Below, piece by piece: positions 49,647 to 57,872 of a stretch of DNA of 64,000 nucleotides (within the stretch, counting starts at the first letter, position 1; the number at the start of each line of letters is the position of its first letter). Source of the stretch: Lachnospiraceae bacterium UBA3638. GTDB taxonomy: Bacteria > Bacillota > Clostridia > Lachnospirales > Lachnospiraceae. Made by a program: the position numbers and the translations under genes. Location: contig DFKT01000026.1 in assembly GCA_002373595.1 (NCBI GenBank), positions 15,414 to 79,413 of the forward strand. Direction: 5' to 3'. The notes beneath the pieces are model-generated. The model ran no database searches and was not told the origin of the DNA. It worked only from the letters and a program-made list of their open reading frames with translations.

Positions 49647-51398
49647 TCATGACACGATGCCAAATCCCAATATCGTAAAGAGCTTATCTTCGCTGCCGTC
49701 AGCAGGTCCTATCTCTACGGTATGAAGTTTTTCAGTATCATTATCGATTATGATATGCGGGCTGCAATGGCACCATCCGACATCGTTGGGATTAATACTC
49801 TTTACCTCTTTGCCATCCACCTTTATCACTGCGGTTCCGAACGAAACATCCGCAGTATCCTTCATAACGAGAAGAAGTCTCTTGCATCTTATTTTCATCG
49901 TGAAAGGAGCATCCTTCTTCATTCCTCCGGCGCTGTGCCAGTTGTACGGGAATTCGGGAGTGCCCTCCAGATCCATATCCATCTCCACACATTGAAGCAC
50001 ACTGTCCGTCCCGTCAAAGCATCCTTCAGTGATCTCTTCCACGCATGCAAACCTGTTCGGGTTATTCTTGATCTCTTTCTTATCCAGCAGGAATACTTCG
50101 GAAAATCTGCTGTCCTTCTCCTCTTTCTCAGGGATGGCAGGCTCCGCAGTATCATTTGATTCTTCCGCGCACTTACACATCTCAAGCAGGCAGTCTGCAT
50201 TTACCCGGTGTCCGAGATTGGTCGGATGATATACATCATAGAAATACTGACTCTTAGAAATGACACGTGTGTCTTTATTTTCCTCGCCTGCTTTTTTCGG
50301 AGGAAGCGGGAACTGGGGGCTTACCGCATCAAGTACGCTGACCATAGGAAGCGAATACTTCCTTCCCATCGGTGAAAGTCTCTCCTGGAGATTCCAGTCA
50401 TTTGCAAATACAAGGAAAAGGAGAATGACCGCAGGATCACTGTCCCCGGTATACACTTTCCTTATGAGACTTCCGTAACTGTCACCCTTGGTCTCGTCAC
50501 CTTCATCGTTAACAGCGAATTCTATCACTACTATGTCGGGCTTTTCCGAGCCATCTCTTAAAACATCCCTCTCATATCGGATCATTCCAAGCTCGGACGG
50601 GGTTCCTCCCACGCCCGCTTTTATAAATCTTACATTTCCGGGCTTTGAATATCTCTCCTCAAATCCCTTTGCAAAGAGTCTGGCGTAACTTTTCTCGTTT
50701 ATAGGGATAGCTCCCGCGCCCTGAGTTATCGATCCTCCTATGCAGGCTATCGTAACTTCTTCGCCGCGCTCTGCCTTATCGATGGCTCTGCGAAGCCTGA
50801 AGAGATTTCCTTTGTCGAAAACACTCCTCTTTATCATGGCGGCGTATTCATCGGAATCAAAATCAACCGCACTGTCTATAACAGGCTCAGGGGCTGTGAA
50901 TCCGTCATTGAGATAGAATCTGACATTGACGTATGAAACAAAAGAATTGTCTTCGAATTCGAATCGGATCTGTCCGGGCTTGGCATCCATATCTCCCCAG
51001 TTTACATCCTCAAGGAAAAGCGTAACCTCGCTTCCGTCCGGTTCCATATCGCAAAAAATATTCGTCCCGGTCTCATACGGATCCTCTACTCCGTACATCT
51101 GCAGGACGAATCTGACTTTGCCTTTATACTCTGCAGGCGCTGACACCGAAACTCCGATGCTGTGAACGAGTTTCCTGAAACCTGCAGTCGTCTTAAGGAG
51201 ATCAAGCATCTCCTCATCTTCAATATTTCCTACAAGTTTGGCCGCAGTGATCATACGTCCGTCATCTTCGTAGATGAACTGGATCCCTCGACCGTCCGGC
51301 TGAGGCGCCGCAAATATTTCCTTATCTGACATCAGATAGAAATACGGCCTCTTTTTCTCCGGATCTCTGGGTGCAACCGGCCCCGCATTCTTATTCAT
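49647..51398 (-). CDS. SGNH/GDSL carbohydrate esterase, probable acetylxylan esterase
   Basis: 583 aa. An N-terminal beta-rich domain of ~195 residues precedes an SGNH hydrolase domain. Block I is ACIGGSITQGAGA (Ser223), block II AGVGGTPSE, block III EFAVNDEG (Asn297), and block V DVYHPTNLGH supplies Asp and His. A C-terminal ~150-residue domain follows. The layout resembles two-domain acetyl esterases acting on xylan. It has no signal peptide and is the first gene of the operon with GH115, GH2 and GH3, which fits deacetylation of imported oligosaccharides. GGGGG precedes the ATG; no convincing promoter was placed. Confidence 0.82.
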   Translation of the reverse strand: MNKNAGPVAPRDPEKKRPYFYLMSDKEIFAAPQPDGRGIQFIYEDDGRMITAAKLVGNIEDEEMLDLLKTTAGFRKLVHSIGVSVSAPAEYKGKVRFVLQMYGVEDPYETGTNIFCDMEPDGSEVTLFLEDVNWGDMDAKPGQIRFEFEDNSFVSYVNVRFYLNDGFTAPEPVIDSAVDFDSDEYAAMIKRSVFDKGNLFRLRRAIDKAERGEEVTIACIGGSITQGAGAIPINEKSYARLFAKGFEERYSKPGNVRFIKAGVGGTPSELGMIRYERDVLRDGSEKPDIVVIEFAVNDEGDETKGDSYGSLIRKVYTGDSDPAVILLFLVFANDWNLQERLSPMGRKYSLPMVSVLDAVSPQFPLPPKKAGEENKDTRVISKSQYFYDVYHPTNLGHRVNADCLLEMCKCAEESNDTAEPAIPEKEEKDSRFSEVFLLDKKEIKNNPNRFACVEEITEGCFDGTDSVLQCVEMDMDLEGTPEFPYNWHSAGGMKKDAPFTMKIRCKRLLLVMKDTADVSFGTAVIKVDGKEVKSINPNDVGWCHCSPHIIIDNDTEKLHTVEIGPADGSEDKLFTILGFGIVS

Positions 51399-51446
51399 TT
51401 CATTCCCCCAATTTTAGAGTTAATCCGGCCAGATTGTTTCTATCCT

Positions 51447-51503
51447 AATTTTTGGCTATGCCAAAAATTTAGAGATAATTTTGCGTCAGCAAAATTTTCT
51501 CTA
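51447..51503. repeat. Twin hairpins between diguanylate cyclase and esterase genes
   Basis: Hairpin one: AATTTTTGGC (51447-51456) with GCCAAAAATT (51460-51469). Hairpin two: TAGAGA-T-AATTTTGC (51470-51484) with GCAAAATT-T-TCTCTA (51489-51503), including the stop codon of the cyclase gene. Each is AT-rich and followed by T or A runs, so they may act as terminators; the pair may also be a small mobile-derived repeat. Confidence 0.6.
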
Positions 51504-52610
51504 GTATTCCTTTGAAACTACTTGATTCTTGCCCGAATTTTTACCGATATAGAGATTATTGTCAGCCTGCTCGATAAGCTTATCGATATTATAGCCCGGC
51601 TTGTAAGTCGTTACACCGAAAGTGATAGTGAATCTCACTTCGTTCTCATCACTGCGTACAACATTATCGGATACTCTCTGTCTTATTCTCTCCGCTACCG
51701 TAACAGCCTCGCCGCGATTACCCGTTACCAGGATAAGGAATTCCTCTCCTCCCCATCTGCATATGGTATCTCCGTCTCTTACGCTGCTCTGCATGATAGC
51801 CGATACAGCCTTGAGTGCCTCGTCACCGCAATCATGTCCGTACGTATCGTTGATCTTTTTGAAATTATCGATATCACCCATGATGAGGCTGAATATGACT
51901 CCGCGCTCTTTGGCTCTGGCCATGGCATTCTCAAGTCTGATCTCCATGCTCCTTCTGTTGTTGAGGCCCGTAAGAGGGTCTTCGCTGGCCTCTTTACCGA
52001 GGCTTTCATTCTGCTTGGTAAGTGAGCTTACGAAGTACCTTCTCTCGAGTGTGAAAAGGTGTGACATAACAACCAAAAGAAATACCGAAGGTATCGTATT
52101 GAACAGATATATACCATGGATCTGTGAAGATGTGAGCTCGTATGCCGGCACAAGGCAAAGCGATATTCCATATGTGGTGAAATAGATCACACCTGCAGCA
52201 AGCGCCGCGATAAGCGGAGTTCTGAGTTTTGCTCCTTCTACATCGTATGTCAGATTCACAAAGTAAAATACAGGTATGATAGCTACGAGATACATATGAT
52301 ATCCGACGCCCCATCCGAGCATAAACGTACCATATACGACCTGTATCGCTATCTCTATAAATGTCAGGATATATCCTTTGAGGACCTGCCCTTCATGAAC
52401 CTTCTGAAATACATAGATGTAAAAGAAAACAACAATAAGATTATAAACTATCATCGGGAGCATATACAGTCTCACGAAGATAACAAGCATTGCAAAATGG
52501 ACCAGGGTTATGGCGATAGAAAGAGCCTCAAGTTTCCTCTGCTGGGAAACATGTTCCTTACCCGTGATTATATTATTTATTAACGAAAAAAAACGCTTAA
52601 CGGCTTTCAT
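51501..52610 (-). CDS. Membrane diguanylate cyclase (GGDEF)
   Basis: 369 aa. Five or six membrane helices fill residues ~30-190. A GGDEF domain follows, starting EDPLTGLNNRRSMEIRL, with DIDNFKKINDTYGHDCGDEAL and the intact active site CRWGGEEF (GGEEF at 287-291). It makes c-di-GMP from two GTP at the membrane, with an unknown sensory input through the helices. It has its own extended -10 promoter and lies just upstream of the xylan operon, which contains a second cyclase. There is no EAL domain. AAAGGG precedes the ATG. Confidence 0.93.
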   Translation of the reverse strand: MKAVKRFFSLINNIITGKEHVSQQRKLEALSIAITLVHFAMLVIFVRLYMLPMIVYNLIVVFFYIYVFQKVHEGQVLKGYILTFIEIAIQVVYGTFMLGWGVGYHMYLVAIIPVFYFVNLTYDVEGAKLRTPLIAALAAGVIYFTTYGISLCLVPAYELTSSQIHGIYLFNTIPSVFLLVVMSHLFTLERRYFVSSLTKQNESLGKEASEDPLTGLNNRRSMEIRLENAMARAKERGVIFSLIMGDIDNFKKINDTYGHDCGDEALKAVSAIMQSSVRDGDTICRWGGEEFLILVTGNRGEAVTVAERIRQRVSDNVVRSDENEVRFTITFGVTTYKPGYNIDKLIEQADNNLYIGKNSGKNQVVSKEY

Positions 52611-52642
52611 AAATACCCTTTAAAACGAAACCAATATTCCTT

Positions 52643-52654
52643 GGTATTATAGCA
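52643..52654 (-). promoter_or_regulatory. Extended -10 promoter of the membrane diguanylate cyclase gene
   Basis: TGCTATAAT on the minus strand (core 52651-52646), inside the end of the aroA fusion gene and 36 bases upstream of the ATG. The -35 is weak, as often with extended -10 promoters. Confidence 0.6.
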
Positions 52655-54524
52655 TACTATTGACCTTTTCCACAAACTTTTCAAGCTCCTCAAAGTAGTT
52701 CGGAAATGTCTTTTTGCAACACGAAGGGTCACCTATGACTATCCCGGGGGTCCTGAGTCCTATGAGCGAAAATCCCATTGCCATACGGTGGTCAGAATGG
52801 CTGTCTATACGGGTCGCGTGGGCCTTTCCGGGCGTGATCCTTATCCCGTCTCCCGCCTTTTCGGCCTTTATCCCCACCTGTCCGAGTTCCCGGATTATAG
52901 CTGCGATCCGGTCACTTTCCTGTAGGCTTATATGTGATATCCCCTTTATGGTCACGGGCGAGTCTGCAAATACCGCAACCGCCGCGAGAGTTATAGCCTG
53001 GTCCGAGCATGCATGCATATCCGCCTCGATACCGCGGATATGTCCGTCAGCCGGAGGATCCAGCCTTATCCCCTCCTTGCCGTCCTCGGCATGACATCCC
53101 ATCTTTTCGAGCAGATGTATGAACTCCGTATCCCCCTGGAGCCCGCCGAAATGCACACCGGGTACCATGACAGGCACTCCGAGAATGGGGCATGCCGCAT
53201 AAAAGTAAGCCGCAGCGGAAGCATCGGGCTCTATATCATATGACCTCGCTCCATACACCTGTCCGGGAGCTATCTCAAATACAACCTTTTTACCGGAAGT
53301 CTCCTTCTTAGAGACCTTTACTCCGAACGCCTCCATCATCCTCACGGTCATATCAACATACGCCATACCGTGATCGCCGACAGGAATTATCCTTACCTTG
53401 TGGTCGGAAAGTGGTGCCGCCGCGAGGAGCGCACTGAGGAACTGGCTGCTCTTCTCAATATCTATCTCTATATCCTTGCTTCCAAATCCGTGTCCGTGAA
53501 GAGTATACGGGAACAGACCGTCACCGTTCTCAAAATCGATAACGCATCCCTGATCCCTGAGTGTCTCAAGGAGTTCTCCCATCGGCCTTTTCTTCATCTG
53601 ATCCGAAGCATCAAGCCTGTAGGACCCTTCGGATATACCAAGGAGTGCCGTCAGGAATCTGGCTGCAGTCCCCGCGCTTCTTACATTGATATCAGCATTC
53701 TGAACAGGGATCTTTCCCCCGTTACCGGTTATGGTCGCGTTTTTTTCCTTTTTGTCAAAGCTTATATCGAAACCGAGCTTTTCGACGCATTCAAGGAAAG
53801 CTTCGCTGTCGTCTGAGAATAAAACATTGCTTAGCTTACATTCGCCATCAGAAAGCATCCCCAGGAGGAGCGCTCTGTTAGTAATGCTCTTCGATCCCGG
53901 GACGTGGGCTTTTACAGGCTCTGCAAGATTGGTAAACAGATCTGCCTGCTCATGCACTCTTTCATAGATGCAGGGGATCTTTACATACGGTCTGTCGTAG
54001 ATATATACATATGTATCCTGCCATTTATCGTCCAGGAATACGTCATTATACCTGATCTCATCAAGTTTAAATCCGGCTCTCTCATGAAGGCTCCTGCTGG
54101 CTTCGTTATATCCGAGGACCCTCGCAAAAGTCTTTGAAAGTCCAAGCACTCCGCATGCATACTCACGGTTCATGACCTCAACAGCTTCTCCGGCATATCC
54201 TTTTCCGACCGGAGCTTTCTCGCTCATAAAGACTCCGGATTCCATACTCTTCGTCTCCGGGTCATAATGCTGGAGATATACGCAGCCTATCGCTTCTCCC
54301 GTATCCTTCAGGCACACAATGAACTGATGCACCAAACCCGTGGCCACTTTCTCTTTCAGCCACTTTTCGTGCTCCTCGGCAGTTATGATCGCTCTGTAGT
54401 AGAAATTATTGCGTGTTCTCTCGCTGTTTCTCCATTCAAGGACCATCGGAGTGTCAGATGATGTGATCGGTCTTAAGAAAAGCCTTTCGGATTCTATATG
54501 CAAGTCTTCGGGCATCGGAATCAT
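52647..54524 (-). CDS. aroA: GNAT acetyltransferase fused to EPSP synthase
   Basis: 625 aa from the ATG at 54524 (GGAG six bases upstream; an earlier TTG overlaps that site). Residues 8-178 are a RimJ/RimL-like GNAT domain (LHIESERLFLRPITSSDTPM, GKGYAGEAVEV at ~107-117, LGYNEASRSLHERAGF). From ~200 the shikimate enzyme follows: VPGSKSITNRALLL, NVRSAGTAARFLTALL, KRPMGELL, LQESDRIAAI, SHSDHRMAMG. EPSP synthase makes 5-enolpyruvylshikimate-3-phosphate for chorismate. The acetyltransferase part is complete, including its acetyl-CoA loop, so the protein should be bifunctional; no other shikimate gene is adjacent. Confidence 0.9.
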   Translation of the reverse strand: MIPMPEDLHIESERLFLRPITSSDTPMVLEWRNSERTRNNFYYRAIITAEEHEKWLKEKVATGLVHQFIVCLKDTGEAIGCVYLQHYDPETKSMESGVFMSEKAPVGKGYAGEAVEVMNREYACGVLGLSKTFARVLGYNEASRSLHERAGFKLDEIRYNDVFLDDKWQDTYVYIYDRPYVKIPCIYERVHEQADLFTNLAEPVKAHVPGSKSITNRALLLGMLSDGECKLSNVLFSDDSEAFLECVEKLGFDISFDKKEKNATITGNGGKIPVQNADINVRSAGTAARFLTALLGISEGSYRLDASDQMKKRPMGELLETLRDQGCVIDFENGDGLFPYTLHGHGFGSKDIEIDIEKSSQFLSALLAAAPLSDHKVRIIPVGDHGMAYVDMTVRMMEAFGVKVSKKETSGKKVVFEIAPGQVYGARSYDIEPDASAAAYFYAACPILGVPVMVPGVHFGGLQGDTEFIHLLEKMGCHAEDGKEGIRLDPPADGHIRGIEADMHACSDQAITLAAVAVFADSPVTIKGISHISLQESDRIAAIIRELGQVGIKAEKAGDGIRITPGKAHATRIDSHSDHRMAMGFSLIGLRTPGIVIGDPSCCKKTFPNYFEELEKFVEKVNSML

Positions 54525-54632
54525 ATCTTTCTCCAAAGGGTCCGGCCCCGGCCAAACCCCTTATTTTTCCTAGATTCAACGCCTATTATTTTACTAAAAT
54601 TTGCTGATAATCACAACATTTTACACAAAGTC

Positions 54633-54660
54633 TTGACATAAGTAATAAAAGTTTTATAAT
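54633..54660 (+). promoter_or_regulatory. Promoter of the metal-export pair
   Basis: Perfect TTGACA (54633-54638), 16-base spacer, perfect TATAAT (54655-54660). The metalloregulator operator begins directly after the -10 box. Confidence 0.88.
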
Positions 54661-54688
54661 GAACATATGAACAGTTATTCATATGTTC
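54661..54688 (+). promoter_or_regulatory. SmtB/ArsR-type operator
   Basis: Perfect inverted repeat GAACATATGAA-CAGTTA-TTCATATGTTC. It contains TGAACAGTTATTCA, the core found in SmtB/ZiaR/CadC-type zinc and cadmium sensor operators. It overlaps the transcription start, so binding would block the promoter until metal releases the repressor. No ArsR-family gene is in the window. Confidence 0.85.
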
Positions 54689-54727
54689 ATCGATAGTAAA
54701 TCACAGACACCCCGAAAGGAGACAGAG

Positions 54728-54949
54728 ATGAAGAAAACCTACGATATCGATGTTGATTGCGCTAACTGTGCACAGAAGATGGAAGACGCTGCCAAAACGG
54801 TTGAAGGCGTAAAGAATGCCATCGTCAGCTTCATGACTCTCAAGATGAAAGTGGAATTCGAGGAGGGCGTCGATCATATCAGTGTTATGAAAAATGTGCT
54901 CTCTGCATGTAAAAAGGTTGAAAGTGACTGCGATATAGTCCTCGACTGA
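54728..54949 (+). CDS. Heavy-metal-associated (HMA) domain protein
   Basis: 73 aa from the ATG at 54728 (AAAGGAGACAG upstream; an earlier in-frame ATG lies inside the operator). One ferredoxin-like HMA domain with the metal site Cys11-x2-Cys14 in DVDCANCAQKME, and FMTLKMKVEFEE in the second strand. Such proteins deliver metal to a P-type ATPase or stand in for its missing N-terminal domain. The ATPase 26 bases downstream indeed lacks its own HMA domain. The DCANCAxK form is more like Zn/Cd ATPase N-domains than CopZ (MxCxxC). Confidence 0.9.
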   Translation: MKKTYDIDVDCANCAQKMEDAAKTVEGVKNAIVSFMTLKMKVEFEEGVDHISVMKNVLSACKKVESDCDIVLD

Positions 54950-54975
54950 TAACCTTCTAAAGGAGACGACGGCTT

Positions 54976-56928
54976 ATGAACAAGAAACAAAGGAATGTAC
55001 TGAAAAGGATAATCGTATCTGCCCTGCTTCTCGCAGTCATCACGATCGCAGAGCATGTGATCAGCATTCCCAATCCCGTGCTTTTGGCACTCTACATGGT
55101 ACCCTACCTGATAATAGGCGGTGATATCCTTAAGAAGGCCTTCCTCGGGGTCAGGAACGGACAGATATTCGATGAGAATTTTCTCATGGCCGTCGCAACC
55201 ATCGGTGCGATCCTGCTCGGGCTCGTGACCGACGGAGAAGAAGGCGGATACCTCGAAGGAGTAGCCGTCATGCTCTTCTATCAGACAGGTGAGCTTTTCC
55301 AGTCCGTAGCTGTCGGCAAGAGCAGAAAGAATATAACCGCACTCATGGATATCCGTCCCGACACCGCTCATCTGATCGCTGAGGATGGCACCGAAGAGGA
55401 TGCCGATCCCGATGACATTCCCGTGGGAAGCATCATATCCGTTCATCCCGGAGAGAGGATTCCCATAGACGGAAAAGTGATAGACGGATCGACCACTCTC
55501 GATATGAGTGCTCTTACAGGAGAAAGCGTTCCCGTTTCATGCAAGGCAGAAGACAATGTCCTCAGTGGAGCCGTTAATCTCTCAGGTCTCATCAAAATAG
55601 AGACTTCAAAAGAATTCGGAGAATCAACCGTATCGAGGATACTCGACATGGTTGAAAACTCCGCGATGAAAAAATCCCGCTCGGAAAATTTCATCACCAA
55701 ATTCGCTCACGTATATACACCCGCTGTCTGCGGAGCAGCTCTCATACTCGCAGTCCTTCCTCCCGTCATTAATACGATCATTGCAGGTGAAGGTCACTGG
55801 ACCACCTGGATCATCCGCGCACTTACTTTCCTCGTAATAAGCTGTCCCTGCGCGCTGGTCATCTCCATACCGCTGAGCTTTTTCGGCGGGATCGGAGCCG
55901 CATCCACAAAGGGTATCCTCGTCAAAGGATCCAACTATCTCGAAGCACTCTCTGAAACAGGTATCGTTGTCTTTGACAAAACCGGTACTCTTACCCGAGG
56001 AGTCTTCAGCGTAACAGCGGTCCGTCCTTCCGAAAGTTTTACTTCCGAATGCAATGCTCTTGGCGTATCCCCCGAGGACAGTCTCCTTCTCCTCGCAGGA
56101 AGATGTGAGAGATACACCTCCCATCCTATTGGAAAAAGCATAATAGAATCCCTTGAAAAGAAAGGGCTCATAAAGGACGAAAACACTCTTACGGGTGCGG
56201 AAGATATAGAAGAGATCTCCGGACGCGGTATAAAAGCAAGTATAGGCGGACGCACCGTTTATGCCGGAAACTCCAAACTTATGGACGATCTCGGTGCGGA
56301 TTATGACAAAACAGTTCCCGCAGGAACAGTCGTTTATGTCTGTGCAAACGGCGCCTATGCCGGATACATACTCATCTCGGATATTGACAAAGACACATCC
56401 AAAGCTGCTATCAAAGCACTCAAAAGATCCGGTATCAGAAAGACAGTCATGCTGACAGGAGACAATGAATCAGCCGCTTCGGAAGTTGCCGAAAGACTCG
56501 GGCTCGATGAACATCACTCAGGACTTCTCCCGGGTGACAAGGTAGATATGGTCGAATCACTCCTCGCGGGCAAAAGAGGAAAAGAGAAACTTGCTTTTGT
56601 CGGAGACGGCATCAACGATGCCCCCGTTCTGTCACGTGCCGATATAGGAATCGCAATGGGCGCGCTCGGATCGGATGCTGCCATAGAAGCAGCGGATGTA
56701 GTGCTTATGGATGATGATCCCATAAGGATCGCACTTGCCATGAAAATATCAAGAAGATGTCTTCGCATCGTAAAGGAAAACATCTTCTTCGCACTTTTCG
56801 TCAAAGCGATATGCCTGGCTCTCGGAGCTGTGGGTATCGCCAATATGTGGCTCGCCATCTTTGCAGATGTCGGCGTTATGGTACTTGCAGTCCTAAATTC
56901 GATAAGGTGCCTTTCGGTAAAGGAATGA
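54976..56928 (+). CDS. P1B-type Zn/Cd/Pb-exporting ATPase lacking an N-terminal HMA domain
   Basis: 650 aa. Eight membrane helices; the actuator loop TGES, the ion site CPC at 290-292 (VISCPCALVISIPLSFFGG), phosphorylation site DKTGTLT at 334-340, HPIG in the nucleotide domain, and GDGINDAPVLSRADIGIAMG. The CPCALVISIPLSFF pattern is that of ZntA/CadA rather than copper pumps. It expels divalent metal across the membrane. The N-terminal metal-binding domain is supplied by the separate 73-aa gene just upstream. Expression is controlled by the SmtB-type operator. Its stop abuts that of the convergent carbamate kinase gene. Confidence 0.94.
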   Translation: MNKKQRNVLKRIIVSALLLAVITIAEHVISIPNPVLLALYMVPYLIIGGDILKKAFLGVRNGQIFDENFLMAVATIGAILLGLVTDGEEGGYLEGVAVMLFYQTGELFQSVAVGKSRKNITALMDIRPDTAHLIAEDGTEEDADPDDIPVGSIISVHPGERIPIDGKVIDGSTTLDMSALTGESVPVSCKAEDNVLSGAVNLSGLIKIETSKEFGESTVSRILDMVENSAMKKSRSENFITKFAHVYTPAVCGAALILAVLPPVINTIIAGEGHWTTWIIRALTFLVISCPCALVISIPLSFFGGIGAASTKGILVKGSNYLEALSETGIVVFDKTGTLTRGVFSVTAVRPSESFTSECNALGVSPEDSLLLLAGRCERYTSHPIGKSIIESLEKKGLIKDENTLTGAEDIEEISGRGIKASIGGRTVYAGNSKLMDDLGADYDKTVPAGTVVYVCANGAYAGYILISDIDKDTSKAAIKALKRSGIRKTVMLTGDNESAASEVAERLGLDEHHSGLLPGDKVDMVESLLAGKRGKEKLAFVGDGINDAPVLSRADIGIAMGALGSDAAIEAADVVLMDDDPIRIALAMKISRRCLRIVKENIFFALFVKAICLALGAVGIANMWLAIFADVGVMVLAVLNSIRCLSVKE

Positions 56929-57864
56929 TCAGGCAGTGATAACTGTGCCGGCCTTGCCCTTGAGCGCATCGTCTGATGCCGTTATCGATGTAATGATCAC
57001 TTTTCCTTCCGGAACATTTGACAGATACTCAATGGCAGCTTCAATCTTGGGAAGCATTGTTCCGGCTTCGAACTGTCCCTCTTCAGCAAGCTTTTTTGCT
57101 TCACTGACGCTCATCTTTTCGATGGGCGTTTTATTTTCTTTGTCAAAATCTTTGTATACGCAGGGGACGCTCGTTAATATCACGAGCTCGTCGGCTTTAA
57201 GATCCGATGCAAGTTTTCCGGCTATAGCATCCTTCTCTATAACGGCCGATGCACCCTTTAATACATGATTTTGCTCAATGACAGGGATACCTCCTCCTCC
57301 GCACGCGATGACGATCTGTCCCGCATCCGCAAGAGTCCTGATCGCATCTATCTCAACGATCTTTATCGGCTTGGGTGCCGCTACCACTCTTCTGAATCCT
57401 TTACCGGGATCCTCTTTGACATAATTGCCCTTCTTTACTTCGACCTCGGCATCCTCTGCCGACATATACCGTCCGATCACCTTGGTCGGCTCATAAAATG
57501 CTTCGTCATAAGGGTCTACCGTTACCTGCGTAAGTATAGTGCTGACAGGTGTTGCATCGCCTCTCGACAGAAGTTCAGCCTTAAGTGCATTCTGAATATC
57601 GTATCCGACGTAACCCTGGCTCATTGCCGAACATACGCACATTGCAGCAGGCGTATAGTCGATATATACGCGTCTGAGCTCAGTCATTGCCTTATGTATC
57701 ATACTGACCTGAGGTCCGTTGCTGTGTGTTATAGACAGCTGTCTGTCATCCGAAGCAAGATCAGCCAATGCCTTAGCCGTTACCTTTACGGCGTCAAGCT
57801 GTTCCTGAGTTGTTACTCCGAGTGCTTCATGTCCGAGTGAAACAACAGTTTTTTTCTTTGCCAT
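56929..57864 (-). CDS. arcC: Carbamate kinase-family protein
   Basis: 311 aa. The amino-acid-kinase fold is recognised from ITHSNGPQVSMIHKA, VIACGGGGIPVIEQNHVLKGASAVIEKDAIAGKLA, and TSVPCVYKDF. The first nucleotide loop reads SLGHEALG instead of the usual LGGNAL, a variant I have seen in a clostridial subgroup. The enzyme makes ATP from carbamoyl phosphate and ADP. No arcA/argF or agmatine genes flank it; clpX is 8 bases upstream on the same strand. With a changed loop, a different acyl-phosphate substrate is possible. GGAGAG precedes the ATG. Confidence 0.85.
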   Translation of the reverse strand: MAKKKTVVSLGHEALGVTTQEQLDAVKVTAKALADLASDDRQLSITHSNGPQVSMIHKAMTELRRVYIDYTPAAMCVCSAMSQGYVGYDIQNALKAELLSRGDATPVSTILTQVTVDPYDEAFYEPTKVIGRYMSAEDAEVEVKKGNYVKEDPGKGFRRVVAAPKPIKIVEIDAIRTLADAGQIVIACGGGGIPVIEQNHVLKGASAVIEKDAIAGKLASDLKADELVILTSVPCVYKDFDKENKTPIEKMSVSEAKKLAEEGQFEAGTMLPKIEAAIEYLSNVPEGKVIITSITASDDALKGKAGTVITA

Positions 57865-57872
57865 GATCTCTC

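Noticed and set aside
51399-51446. Promoter of the xylan operon
   Set aside because: Only a TAAAAT-like -10 with no -35 was found; not strong enough to annotate.
54537-54600. GC-rich hairpin (GGGTTTGGCC/GGCCGGACCC) before the aroA fusion as riboswitch
   Set aside because: It is a stem in the leader, but no known tryptophan/tyrosine-type leader peptide or aptamer was recognised.
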